NCBI GenBank assembly: GCA_015680685.1
Contig: MNCI01030296.1
Location: 558,439-622,438 of the forward strand
DNA from: Gnetum montanum
Lineage: Eukaryota; Streptophyta; Gnetopsida; Gnetales; Gnetaceae
Direction of reading: 5' to 3'
DNA length: 64,000 nucleotides
The notes beneath the pieces were generated by a model that ran no database searches, was not told where the DNA came from, and worked only from the letters and a program-made list of their open reading frames with translations. Shown here one piece after another: positions 9,011 to 19,257 of the stretch. The translations under genes were made by a program, and so were the position numbers. Within the stretch, counting starts at the first letter, position 1; the number at the start of each line of letters is the position of its first letter.

Positions 9011-12000
9011 GATCACTCGCAAATGGATGTAGCTTTATCCGCATCCTTAGAGTTAACAGGGCTGTATGGGAAGATCATTAGACAGTACGATCACATGCTG
9101 GTAGGAACAAACCCGTCCCTTTATGATGCAACCATAGCTACATTGGGAACATTCCTAGACTGGCCAGAACATCTGGCCCGAACACTCGACTTGGAGGCTG
9201 GTGATGTAACCAAGGACCCTCTCAGCGAGGTCCCTGTGGTTACGCAAAAGGGTAAAAATAAAACTCTTAGGGTTAGTTCTCTCTTAGACCAACAGATGCA
9301 GAATGACGTGACCCAAGTGCTCCAAAACAACGCTGCTGTATTCGCGTAGTCATATGAAGACATGCCAGGTTTAAACCCGAGATTAATACAGCACAACATC
9401 ATCTTAGACCCATGCATCAAACCAATTAGACAGAAGGCACGAAAGATTAAGCCAGAAATCATGCTAGCAGTGCGTGATGAAATCACCAAGTTATATTAGG
9501 CTAGTTTCATCCGTGCGGTTGATTATTCCAATTGGGTATCCAACATTGTAGTTATCTCTAAGAAAACGGGAGGCATACGCATCTGCATAAACTTCTAGGA
9601 TCTGAACAAAGCTACAATTAAGGACAACTTCCCGTTATCGAGTATTGACCAACTAATCGACACAACAACAGGCCATGCGCTCCTGTCCTTTATGGATGGT
9701 TTCTCAGGCTATAATCAAATTTGTATTAACCCAGAGCACCAATTGACCACAACATTCATGATGCCCTGGGGGACCTTTTGTTACACCATGATGCCTTTTG
9801 GGTTAAAGAACGCCGGTGCAACGGATCAACGAGCCATAACATACATCTTTAGCGATTACCTCTTAGGGAGATTGAACGACTATATAGATGACATAGTTGT
9901 CAAATATATAAAGTCAGAAGATCATTCACGAGACCTGGAATTAGTCCTTAAATGATGTCTCCAATACGACTTAAGGCTTAACCCAAAGAAATGCGTACTT
10001 CGTGTCAAAACTGGACAAATGTTGGGGTTTGTGGTATCTGAGACTGGCATCCGAGTCGACCCCGACAAGGTTAAGGCCATCGTTGAGTTGATGCCACCGA
10101 CAAATCTCAAGGAACTATGTGGGTTACAGGGTAGGCTTCAGTTCATCAGGCGGTTGATTTCAAAGTTAACAGATAAATTGCACCCCATGCAACATCTTTT
10201 GAAGAAGGGTATCAATTTTAAATGGACCAATGACTACCAGCATGCATTTGACAACTTAAAAGAAGAGCTGCAACATTTACTAATGGTTTTTCCAACACAA
10301 AGGGATCAACCTTTCTACATTTATCTAGCTAATTCGGATGTGTCTATAGCTGCGTTACTTTGCTAGAAAAGGAACGATGGAATAGAAGCACCTATCTATT
10401 ACCTCAGTCATGCTCTATTTGCATACAAAATAAGGTACAACGAAGTGGAGCGTAACTGTTTGGCATTAGTTTTCGCACTTAAAAAATGCAGGCATTATAT
10501 TTTTCGCAATCAGGTCAACATAATTTGTAAAAGTAACGTTCTGCGGGCTATCTCCAAAAATTTGTATGAAAGTAGCAGAATAGCTCGTTGGAAGGCTATC
10601 ACAGCTGAGTTCAATTTACATTATGTTGGCCAGTCATCCACCAAAGGCCAAGCCATAGCTGACCAATTAGCAATGTTGCCAGTTAATGATCAAGCTACAA
10701 TAAAGCCAGAATTCCTGGATGAACATGTACACAGTTTAAGCCTTGTATCAACAGGCCTTGAAGCGACATTATATTTTGACAGAGCTTCAACCACTAGAGG
10801 CGGCAGTGCCACCGTCGTTATTACACTTTCTCCTAAGGATGTGCGTCCATTGGCTTACCGTCTGATCTTCCCTTGTACGAACAACGTGGCAGAGTATGAG
10901 GGGCTCCTCAGGGGATTGTTGATGGCCTGCAAGCTCAACGTTCGATACCTGGCAATTCAAGGTGATTCGATGCTGGTAATCAATCAAATCACAGGAGTCT
11001 ACGCCTGCAAGGCTGTACACCTACAACCCTACTACGATATGGATAAAGATCTCCTAAATAAATTCATAACAACCGATGCTCAACATGTGTCATGCAATGA
11101 AAACGCCATCGTCGATGCACTGGCAACATTGGCAATAAACGTGCCACCACGTCTGTTTGCCACTTGGCCCTCTTTAATGATAGAATGTACAGAGCCTGTC
11201 ATTCAAGTGATGCAAATTTCCTCATTAAATGTGGAAGGAATGTCAGAATGATATGACAACATTAAAACTTACCTTTTGCATGGCGAACCACCGCACGAGC
11301 TAACACATGCGCAAAAAGATGCCGTGCGTAAATGTGCCAGGCAATACGTTATCCTTGGAGATAGTACTCTCTGTAGATGCTCCTTTGATGGGGTATTGCT
11401 TACCTGCGTTAACAGTGACCAAGCACAACGAATAGTTAACGAAGTCCATGAAGGGCTGTGCGGAGGACACGTAGCCCCGTGAGCGATGACTACTAAGATT
11501 AGATGCTTAGGGTATTATTGGACGTACATGGAAAAAGACTGCCTTGCCAAGGTTAAGACATGTGACACGTGCCAGCATTATGCAAATCTAATACACATGT
11601 CAGCGACTGAGTTACACACTACTCAAATCACTTGGCCATTCCAACGATAGGGACTAGACATCATAGGCCCCGTCTCGCCTAAGTCTTCCGCAGGTCATAG
11701 CTTCATTATCACCGTCACTAAGTATTTTACAAAGTGGATTGAGGCTATCCCCCTGTGAAAGATCACATCTCAACAGGTTTGCCACTTCATCTTAGATAAT
11801 ATTGTAACCAGATTTGGACTCTCTACGACTATTGTGACTAACAACGGACCACAGTTTAGTAGCTCAGAAACCAAATATTTTTGCGATAATCTTGGTATTA
11901 GACAATCTTTTTCTTCACCTTATTACCCGCAAGCAAATGGTCAAGCAGAGGAAACAAAGAAGGTGATCATCAATTTACTCAAGAAAATGCTCGACAGTAA

Positions 12001-12490
12001 TAAGAAGCGGTGGCATGAAAAAATCCTCTATGTGCTATGGGTGTATCGTACGACGTGCAGAACAGCTACAGACAGGATGCCCTATAGCCTAGTCTACGGA
12101 TTCGAAGCAGTGTTGCCCTTGGAATTACAGGTTCCCTCATTGCGGATGGTCCTATCTACGATTATAAATGAGACTCAACACAATGAGTCTAGAATCATGG
12201 ATTTAGACTTAGTGGATAAAAAGTGCATCCAGACGCTTGACACCATTGAGAGATATCAGGACAGACAACGACAGAAGCATCGGCACAACCTGCACTGACG
12301 AACGATCGAGAAAGGAGATTTAGTTCTCAAGGCCATTCATGAACTAGTAGGCAAGTTTTCTGCAAACTGGGAAGGCCCTTTCCTGGTCATCGGTGCATAT
12401 GGAAATGGAGCATTCAAGTTAGCAGACACCGATGGCAATGAACTACTAAATCTGGTGAATCATCTGTACCTAAAGCGGTATTACATCTGA
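9011..12490 (+). pseudogene. pol: E1 pol 3' part: RT, RNase H, aRNH, integrase
   Basis: One continuous pol reading broken by stops. RT (about 9440-10020) has VDYSNWVSNIVVISKK, FMDGFSGYNQI, MPFGLKNA and catalytic YIDD. RNase H (about 10200-10700) is degenerate: where a T-D-H-x-x-L motif is expected there is KSNVL. aRNH (about 10765-11140) keeps all four acidic positions (FDRAS, AEYE, GDS, VDA). Integrase (about 11430-12490) has HEGLCGGH with CDTC (zinc part), GLDIIGP, TNNGPQF and NGQAE; the second catalytic Asp is Asn. A C-terminal EGPFLV segment ends at TGA 12488-12490, with no chromodomain. Stops lie at about 9347, 9496, 9597, 9953, 10364, 11249, 11480, 11648, 11757 and 12296. It copies RNA to cDNA and integrates it when intact. 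Confidence 0.85.
10765..11145 (+). CDS. E1 archaeal-type RNase H (aRNH)
   Basis: A second RNase H domain downstream of the normal one, the defining trait of Tat-lineage Ty3-gypsy elements. Catalytic positions seen: Asp in YFDRAS, Glu in NNVAEYEGLL, Asp in QGDSMLV, Asp in AIVDALATLA. Open throughout in this copy, so it is the best preserved domain of E1. In E2 the Glu position reads ALYE and the GDS reads DDA, so that copy is likely inactive. Confidence 0.75.
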
Positions 12491-12499
12491 ATATCGACT

Positions 12500-12840
12500 C
12501 AGCTCAAAACTAGGTAACAAACGTCCACTACGCTGTAAAACTGGCAAAGTTGTACACGTCCGCTACGACGTAAAACTGGTGGCTCTTGCATGTGTCTGTC
12601 AAGATGCTAAACTGGCAAAGGTAAGCACACGTATGCTGAGATGCTAAACCAACACAAACTTGTCCCTGGGTCATGACATAAAACTGACACCCTAGGACCA
12701 TAAACTAGCCCTTCCATCATCCGCTATGACATAAAACTAGCAGATTCCCGTTTTCCCAGACGTTAAACTGGGACCACAGTCTACTGAGACTTAAAACTAG
12801 CAACAATGGTCAACTAGGATCTAAAACTGGAGTTTGTCAA
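12500..12840 (+). repeat. E1 post-integrase repeats with TAAAACTGGCA core
   Basis: Nine or so loosely spaced units of the form (A/G)CTACGACGTAAAACTGG or TAAACTAGCA between the integrase stop and about 12840, at 25-50 bp spacing. The E2 copy has the same block at 48010-48390. The core resembles the post-protease repeats (TTAAACTAGCAA), so the same motif flanks both ends of the pol region. Confidence 0.75.
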
Positions 12841-14024
12841 CCAGCCATCCATGAAGCAAGCGAGCGTGATCATTCTTGCACTGCATTCCTACCAGATGGA
12901 GCGGGTAAGGCGTTGGGACAGATACAACGCTGTTACCCCATCGGCATTCTACTGATTCCTCAGACATGCCGAAAGGCATACTACTGACCCCTTGGAGATG
13001 TTGCTACAATAGCCACTTCATAGCTACACCTCCTGGGATTAGTTTCACTGGTTGGGGTCTCGAAAAAACCACGGCTACCCATAGCCTCAGCGGCCTCCAT
13101 CCATCGCCATCACTAGACGTTGGCTTAGCAGATTCATCTGACATGTTCTTTGCATGGTCCTTCGAGCAAGACAAATCTGGCTCTCGACGATAACTACAAG
13201 AACCGCGGCATCAACATTGGCACTCTTGCTACTTGCTGTGGTCCCAGTTTTAAGGGCCTACACTCTCCTTGTTGTTTTGAATGGTGCTTGTTTCAACAGC
13301 CTCCCTTCTTAACGATCAAGACATTTGTTCCTGCCTTCCTATTCTATGTTATGTTTTGCAGGTTACTTATTACAACATCGTTGATCAAGAATACTTTCAT
13401 TGGAAGTTGAGGCGTCACGGTATTCAGAGGTGGCTGCTCAGACTAGTCTGGTCACTTGGATGTGCAAACCCTACCTCTCCCTCCATCAGATGCCTTACCT
13501 TGTTTTTTCCCCTTTCCTTATCCCTTCTTTATCTTTACAATTGTCCCGCCTTCTTCTCTGCTTGTACAGAAAGTGAGCATTAAGTCCATTTTTCATTGTC
13601 ATGCCCATAAACTGGCGTAACGCAACTCGCCTTGTGGCATGCAATCTGCATTTTGGCAAAAAAAAGGGGGTTTGGCAAAATGGATGTAAAACAACTCGTC
13701 CAGGCGATGCAGGCGTAACACAAATCGCACTTGCAAGCCCTTGATATGTAGTATGATGGCGTAACCTTTTATTAACATATTAGCGAAAGGACGTAATCAC
13801 TTGTTCGAAGAAGCTTCATGGTCATGCATTTGAGTCTTTCCCGAAGCTACCATCCTTAACTCCTGTAAGATCCCTTCTACACTCTGTTTCCTTTCATCCT
13901 TGCACTTCTAAGTTTGACAGAATGACGTTTAAGCAGTCTTCAATAGACATTGTTGACGCTTTTACCTTTCCGGTGTTTCATATTCTTTGTTGACATCTTT
14001 TGGACAAGCCCTCTAAACATCAAC
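12841..14024 (+). other. E1 long 3' non-coding region
   Basis: No gene recognised. It is homologous to 48400-49570 in E2, including a stretch with GGCGTAAC(G/A)CAACTCGC repeats near 13612-13720 and an A/G-rich tract with GGCAAAA. Long non-coding 3' regions are usual in Ogre/Tat elements. Short open frames here (12966-13193, 13281-13583) are not conserved as proteins in E2. Confidence 0.5.
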
Positions 14025-14033
14025 AAAGAGGGG
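14025..14033 (+). promoter_or_regulatory. E1 polypurine tract
   Basis: AAAGAGGGG five bases before the 3' LTR start (TGAAACACC at 14038). The identical tract precedes the E2 3' LTR at 49571-49579. It primes plus-strand cDNA synthesis. Confidence 0.8.
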
Positions 14034-14037
14034 CCAT

Positions 14038-15470
14038 TGAAACACCGTGAAAATTTTGAGGCCCTGACAGTTCAACGAAAAAGCTAGTGACTCAGACAAG
14101 GGTTGCAACAAGGCGCAGTGTGACAAGTTCCTTTTCAGTTGAAGGTCTATCCCGCCACGCTGCGCAGCACAACACAAGTTAATTCCAGAGGATGGAGCAA
14201 AGCGACGGATGCACGGCGGCCAAGCTTCCAACTTCGCAAGTTATTTGTTTCAAAAAATATTAATTTTTGGCAAATTACGCTGTATTATGCTACATAGCGT
14301 AACTTCACATTATGCAGTGTAATATCAAAGATAGTCCACTGTAGCATCAAGGATGGCAAGCATACAAGACTTTGACAGCCTAGCAAAAATCTCAAGTCCT
14401 AAGCAATAGTTTGTAGTATAACATGCATCTCAGCAAGTTTTCTTTTTTGGTTAAGGGGCCCATTATGCTGCTTTATGCAGCGCAGTGTAGTAAAAACCCT
14501 GAAAAGGATAAAAACAGAGGAAGCACGGCAACAACACTTTAACTTTTGCAGTTTCATCATTTTACGCTGAATTACGCTACTATGCGTAATTTAGTGTAAT
14601 GTAGCATAATTCAAGTAATGACAAGCACATCATACGCCACAATACGCTCTCCTGCATATTACAATGTAATCAAAGAATAGCCTGTTGCCAAAGCTCGCAC
14701 GAGGGTAATTTACCATGCACTACGTAGCATAGCGTCGTAAGCTTCAATGACAACACATTGAGTCAACGGCATTTTATGAGTGCAAGACACGCGTCACTTA
14801 AACCATGTTTCTCTCCTATTCTTAACCTTATAAATGCTCCAGTTGACAAAGATCAAGGGGTTGGCAAAATTTTTCTTTCAAGACTGGCAAAAGAACAAAG
14901 GAGAATCAGCGATCATGAGAACGTTGGAAGTGATTGACAAGAATTCTTGATCAGAAACAATTGGCTACCGGATATTCTCCCATGGATCTGACTTCCTTGC
15001 ACCCAGATTAGCTAGATCAAGGTAGATTGATCCTCGCTTGTTTCATCTTTATATAACTTTCTTGTCATTGGCATATGCTCCGTCCAAACCAAAGTCCACC
15101 TGAAGTCATTATATCAAACATATTATTTTCATAAATTAAATCTCAGATCTTGTGATCGTATTATCTATCAAATATGATCTCTTGCACCCTAGTTAGAAAG
15201 ATTTGGCAATCTTACCTAAATCGTTTGCATTATCTTCAATTACTTTCGGGGTAACAACATTACATCGCTTCATAAAGAACCTGCATTCTGCCATCGAAAC
15301 TATTATCAAACCTTTTACTGATTAAATAAGTCCATGTCTAATCGAAAAGATCGTTTAGGGCACCTCGGATTTATTTTCTCCAACACGGTCCTCGCACGAA
15401 TCCAGGGTTAGAACTATGTACCATGGATTTTTGTCGGTATTTCCAGCGGTCGACGTTTTCCGTCGTTATA
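14038..15470 (+). repeat. E1 3' LTR
   Basis: Starts TGAAACACCGTGAAA, homologous to the E2 LTRs (33969, 49584). It ends at TCGTTATA, equivalent to ATCGTTACA in E2, so the terminal CA has decayed to TA. It contains short inverted motifs (TACGCT / AGCGTA) in U3, a conserved TATA box, and the RNA start region downstream. The 5' LTR is outside the window, so a target site duplication cannot be checked. Confidence 0.82.
14829..14835 (+). promoter_or_regulatory. E1 LTR TATA box
   Basis: TATAAAT preceded by CTTAACCT. All four LTRs of this family in the window have TATAAA(A/T) after a (C)CTAA(C/T)-type stretch (14829, 24421, 34523, 50138), so this is the likely core promoter in U3. Confidence 0.6.
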
Positions 15471-15517
15471 GATACTTTTAGGTTTTCCAACTCATTAGGA
15501 ATTTAATCTTTGTGAAA

Positions 15518-16400
15518 TGAATGTAAAATCAATGTTTCTAAATGGAGAAATAAGAGAGATAGTATATATTGAATAGCCAAAAGGATATATTAAAACTAAG
15601 AATCCAAAGCATGTGTATCACTTTCACAAGGCTTTATATGGCTTAAAATAAGCCCCTAGAATGTTACATGCTAAACTTGATTCGTACTTAGCTGAAAATG
15701 AGTATTTGAAAGCTCCTCTAGATAGTACTCTTTATATTAAAAAGGACAATATAGAATTTTTAGTTACTTAAATTTACGTTAATGACATAATGTTTGGAAG
15801 AACAAGCTCAAGTTTAAGTAAATAATTTGTTGAATCTATGAAATTTAAGTTTGAGATGTCTATGATAAGAGAGCTATCTCACTTTCTAGGCTTACATAGT
15901 CAACAACACAGGGATGGAACTTTTAGTTTTCAAACAAAGTATGCTCAATATATGCTCAAGCATTTTGGCATAACAAAATCTAAAACTTGTGTAACTCCTC
16001 TTAGCACAACCGTATATCTTCGAAAAGATGAAGATGGAAAGAATGGTGATGCTACAATATATATATCAATTATGGAAAGCTTGCATTATGCTATAGCCAA
16101 CAGGCTTGATATAGCTTTTGTAGTAGGTTTGATTTGTAGATATCAATTAGAGCTAAAAGGATCACACTTGGTTACAACCAAAAGAATTTTACAATATCTA
16201 AAAGACACAACTAGTCATGGGCTATGGTATCCAAGCAACAAAACTTTTGAATTGTAAGCATTTACAAATGTAGATTATGTAGGAAATAAAGATGATAAAA
16301 CATTTATTAATAAAAACTATTATTTCTTTGCACTCTCAGTGTCATGTAGTGTTACATAAAAATAATATAAATAGAGAAACAAGCTTTATATTACTCAGTA
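15518..16400 (+). pseudogene. Ty1-copia RT/RNase H fragment
   Basis: Begins EMNVKSMFLNGE, then HKALYGLK, the active-site region as YVNDI (YVDD changed to YVND), FEMSMIRELSHFLGL, Q(T)KYAQYMLKHFG, and the RNase H start FTNVDYVGN. This is the copia order, closest in wording to SIRE/Maximus-like elements. The best open part is 15838-16257. TAA/TAG breaks lie near 15577, 15649, 15769, 15823 and 16255. The 5' part is missing where E1's 3' LTR ends, so E1 likely inserted here. Confidence 0.75.
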
Positions 16401-16860
16401 ATAAGTAATAGGTAAGCATACACTTCTTACAAACCAAGCTAGGACTACATAGAAGGAATGCTTAGAGATATGTGTAGTAAGTTGCAATGTCTCAAATCTT
16501 TATTGTGATGCCTTTAGTGTATGGAAAATGCCTTAATTTATAGGACTAATACTTTGACTTGAAAATGAAGAGATAAGATGGAATCTTATCATTATAGTAA
16601 AGGAAAAAGAAAATGGTAGACAACTTTACAATAAAGTAACTAGGTAATGGCAAGTAAAGAAAAAGAAGCATATAGTACATCATGTGTCTCCAAGAGAATC
16701 ATAACCTCAATTAGAAGTGACCTCATCATCAATAGGAGGCATGCTTGGATCTGTTAATTATGAAACCAAATCAATAATAAAACCAAGAACCAACAATAGT
16801 AATGAAACCTATTAGTAAAAGATCAAAAAAAATTTAAGCTAGATGGACTTTCCCAAGAAG
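16401..16860. other. Decayed AT-rich stretch
   Basis: Possibly the end of copia RNase H (to about 16450), then no recognisable coding content. The boundary between the copia and caulimovirid-like remnants lies somewhere here. Confidence 0.35.
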
Positions 16861-17700
16861 ATAAGATGCCTGTAATCCAAGAAATCAATGGTGTTACTAA
16901 AAATCTTATGATTTTTCAGCAAAATTCTTTAGCTAAAGCCATTCAAAATGTGATGTTCTTGTTGATAGGTTTGCTAAATGCCTAGTGGAATCATGTACAA
17001 GTTCTTGTTAACCAAGCCCTTTTTAATGGAACAAGTGTAGATTTTATTAATGTTATTACCTTAAAGTTTATAGGAATATAGTCTAATCTCATAGATAGTT
17101 ATAGATAATAATATCTTAGTGATACGTTAAAAGATATTAGTGATTTTGAACCATATGTACATAAAATGTATTTTTGGTATTACATTGGTGGCTTACTTCA
17201 TGATGAAACAATAAAAGAAAGCTTTGTCTCATATTTTCCTACTTTCTTTCTTGCTAAATATAAACATGAGCTTAATAGTATTGGTAAAAGAATATCTCCA
17301 ATGTGTTTTGGTAAAATAGTTTAGTTTATAAGATAGACACATAGTATGACGTGTCAAGAACTCAAGGCTTAGCAAGCATTAAAAAATTAAAAGAACCAAT
17401 TTGATAAAAATTTTTATTATGATGTTCATCCTAAGTTCTTTGGTTTTCAACCACCAAACCATAAGTCCAAATCGAAAGCTCATCCTAAACACCTCCATCG
17501 TAATAGTCATAAAACTCCTAATTATGATTGTAAATCATGCCATTATCTTGATAAATATATGAAAAAACATCATTTTTTTGTTGCTGCTTGAATAAACTTC
17601 CCACATTTATGATTACTTGTTTTCTTTATGGAGAGAAGCACTACGTAACTCATTGTCCAAAAAAGATTTAAAAAAAAGAGCAAAGGAAAAAAATAAAAGA
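16860..17700 (+). pseudogene. Endogenous caulimovirid-like capsid/zinc-knuckle remnant
   Basis: A broken reading frame with many stops and frameshifts. It contains YVHKMYFWYYIGGL (about 17150-17195), typical of the capsid region of endogenous plant pararetroviruses. A basic His/Lys-rich part follows (about 17450-17520), then in another frame a corrupted CCHC knuckle (CFLYGEKHYVTHC, about 17610-17650; one Cys and one Gly missing). Capsid then knuckle is the order expected in these viruses. No protease or RT of this type is recognisable nearby. It is a dead fragment; an alternative is a diverged copia gag. Confidence 0.5.
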
Positions 17701-19257
17701 AAAATAAATTAATACTTTAGGTTTTACAAATACCCTCAAAGAAAATTCATGTCATAGCCCATAGCATAGAGGTAGAAATAGTAATATTATTGAAGTTCCA
17801 AAAATCATTGATAAAACTCCAAGACTTCCAAATATTATTTATGATAATAGAACCTGATATAATCATGCCTTTTGCAAAAAAGATCCAATTAAAAAACATG
17901 AGTGTCTTTCCAGTAACCACTACCTCTAGGCTTATAGATCTAAATATGCTTATGAAAAGGCAGCTTTCAAGGCTCTCTACCAAATAAGTATTTAACCATT
18001 CAGTTGACATATAAAATAATATCCTGCTTATAACAATTCATCAATCCTAATCTACTATTGTCTTCATAAGAACTGCAAATATTCCATGCAACCTGACAAA
18101 ATATTTTCCTAGAATGGCTGCTACTTTAAAGAAAATTTCTCACAAGCTTATTAATGAGTTGCAAGGTACCCCTACACCCAACCATACGAATCACTAAGGC
18201 GTTCACGTGCAATTCGGGTGAATTCTATGGATTCCTAGTGTTCTCGTACATAGGATTCAATTTAGAAGGTGAATCTCATCATGGAATGATCATTGTCTTC
18301 CCAACTACACTTGTGAGGCTCAATTGTATGGTTAAGTGTAATTAAGACACATGATTTTTATTATTTTATATTTTGTTCATCTAAGGTTGGTAATAGAGTG
18401 AAAATAAACTGATTAACTGGTTCAACTAGTTTAGTTGCTAATTAATAACTAACTATCCTAACATAAGCATCTGGTCCCACTTTTTGTACACATCCTAAAC
18501 ACATACAACATTGCTAGGTGACCATGCATTAAGTGCTACTAGGATTACTAAGTGTTATATGTATGCTCAAAGTGGCCATACTTATGTGTGCTAGTCTATT
18601 TAGCTTAATTAATTACTAAGGTTCTAATCATCTTAGTTTAATTAATGAAAAACAATAAATGCATAAATAAATCATTAATCTAGTCCAAGTGCTACAAGGT
18701 TGATCAAAAAGCTCATCTTTATTATTGCAGACACTGTGATGCTCAGGTACAATAATAAATATTCGTATACTCCTTGACTCCTATTGTAGGCTCTTAGAAA
18801 ATTATTCTATCTCTTATGGAAACCAACTAGAAGAATTCTGCTAGCAACTAAAATTCTAGCTCTTCATTAACATGGCTAGGATACCATATTTATAAACATA
18901 CTAGGATGCTACATCGACAGGTACATATCAACATGGAAAAGCCTACATTGATGGGATCCCATCAATGGGGTTAGGTTTAGGGCATCCCATTGACATAGTT
19001 GACTAAAAAATTTTCATCATACCCCCATGATTAAATGAAAACTCATCCTCAAGCTACTTACAAAATTGGGAAGGTATGGGATTATTGACTGACTCATGAT
19101 ACAACAAAACTAAGACAACAAAACAAAACTAAGTGCCCAGGTGTACGAATTAACATTGATTACAAAATTGTGGTGTTCATGACACAAAATTGAACACCAT
19201 AATATGATTGAATAAAATTGGACAATACATCCTCTGATGGTGTGAAGATGGTTGAAA
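17701..19257. other. No gene recognised
   Basis: AT-rich, with short open frames only (17790-17987, 18154-18345 on plus). These may be further decayed remains of the caulimovirid-like unit, but I see no diagnostic motif. From about 18350 to 19250 nothing coding is apparent on either strand. Confidence 0.4.

Larger units (their letters stand above)
1..15470 (+). mobile_element. E1: Tat/Ogre-type Ty3-gypsy retrotransposon, 5' end outside window
   Basis: Order on the plus strand is gag, protease, a GGCCTTAAACTAGCAA repeat block, about 5 kb carrying a gene on the opposite strand, RT, RNase H, archaeal-type RNase H, integrase, a second repeat block, polypurine tract and a 1433-bp 3' LTR. A second RNase H between RNase H and integrase is the hallmark of the Tat lineage. 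The 5' LTR, PBS and first part of gag lie left of the window. Most coding parts carry in-frame stops and a few frameshifts, so this copy is not autonomous. Its 3' LTR abuts a copia RT fragment, suggesting insertion into an older copia element. Confidence 0.88.

Noticed and set aside
12966-13583. Open frames in the E1 3' non-coding region
   Set aside because: The E2 counterpart keeps similar DNA but not the reading frame.
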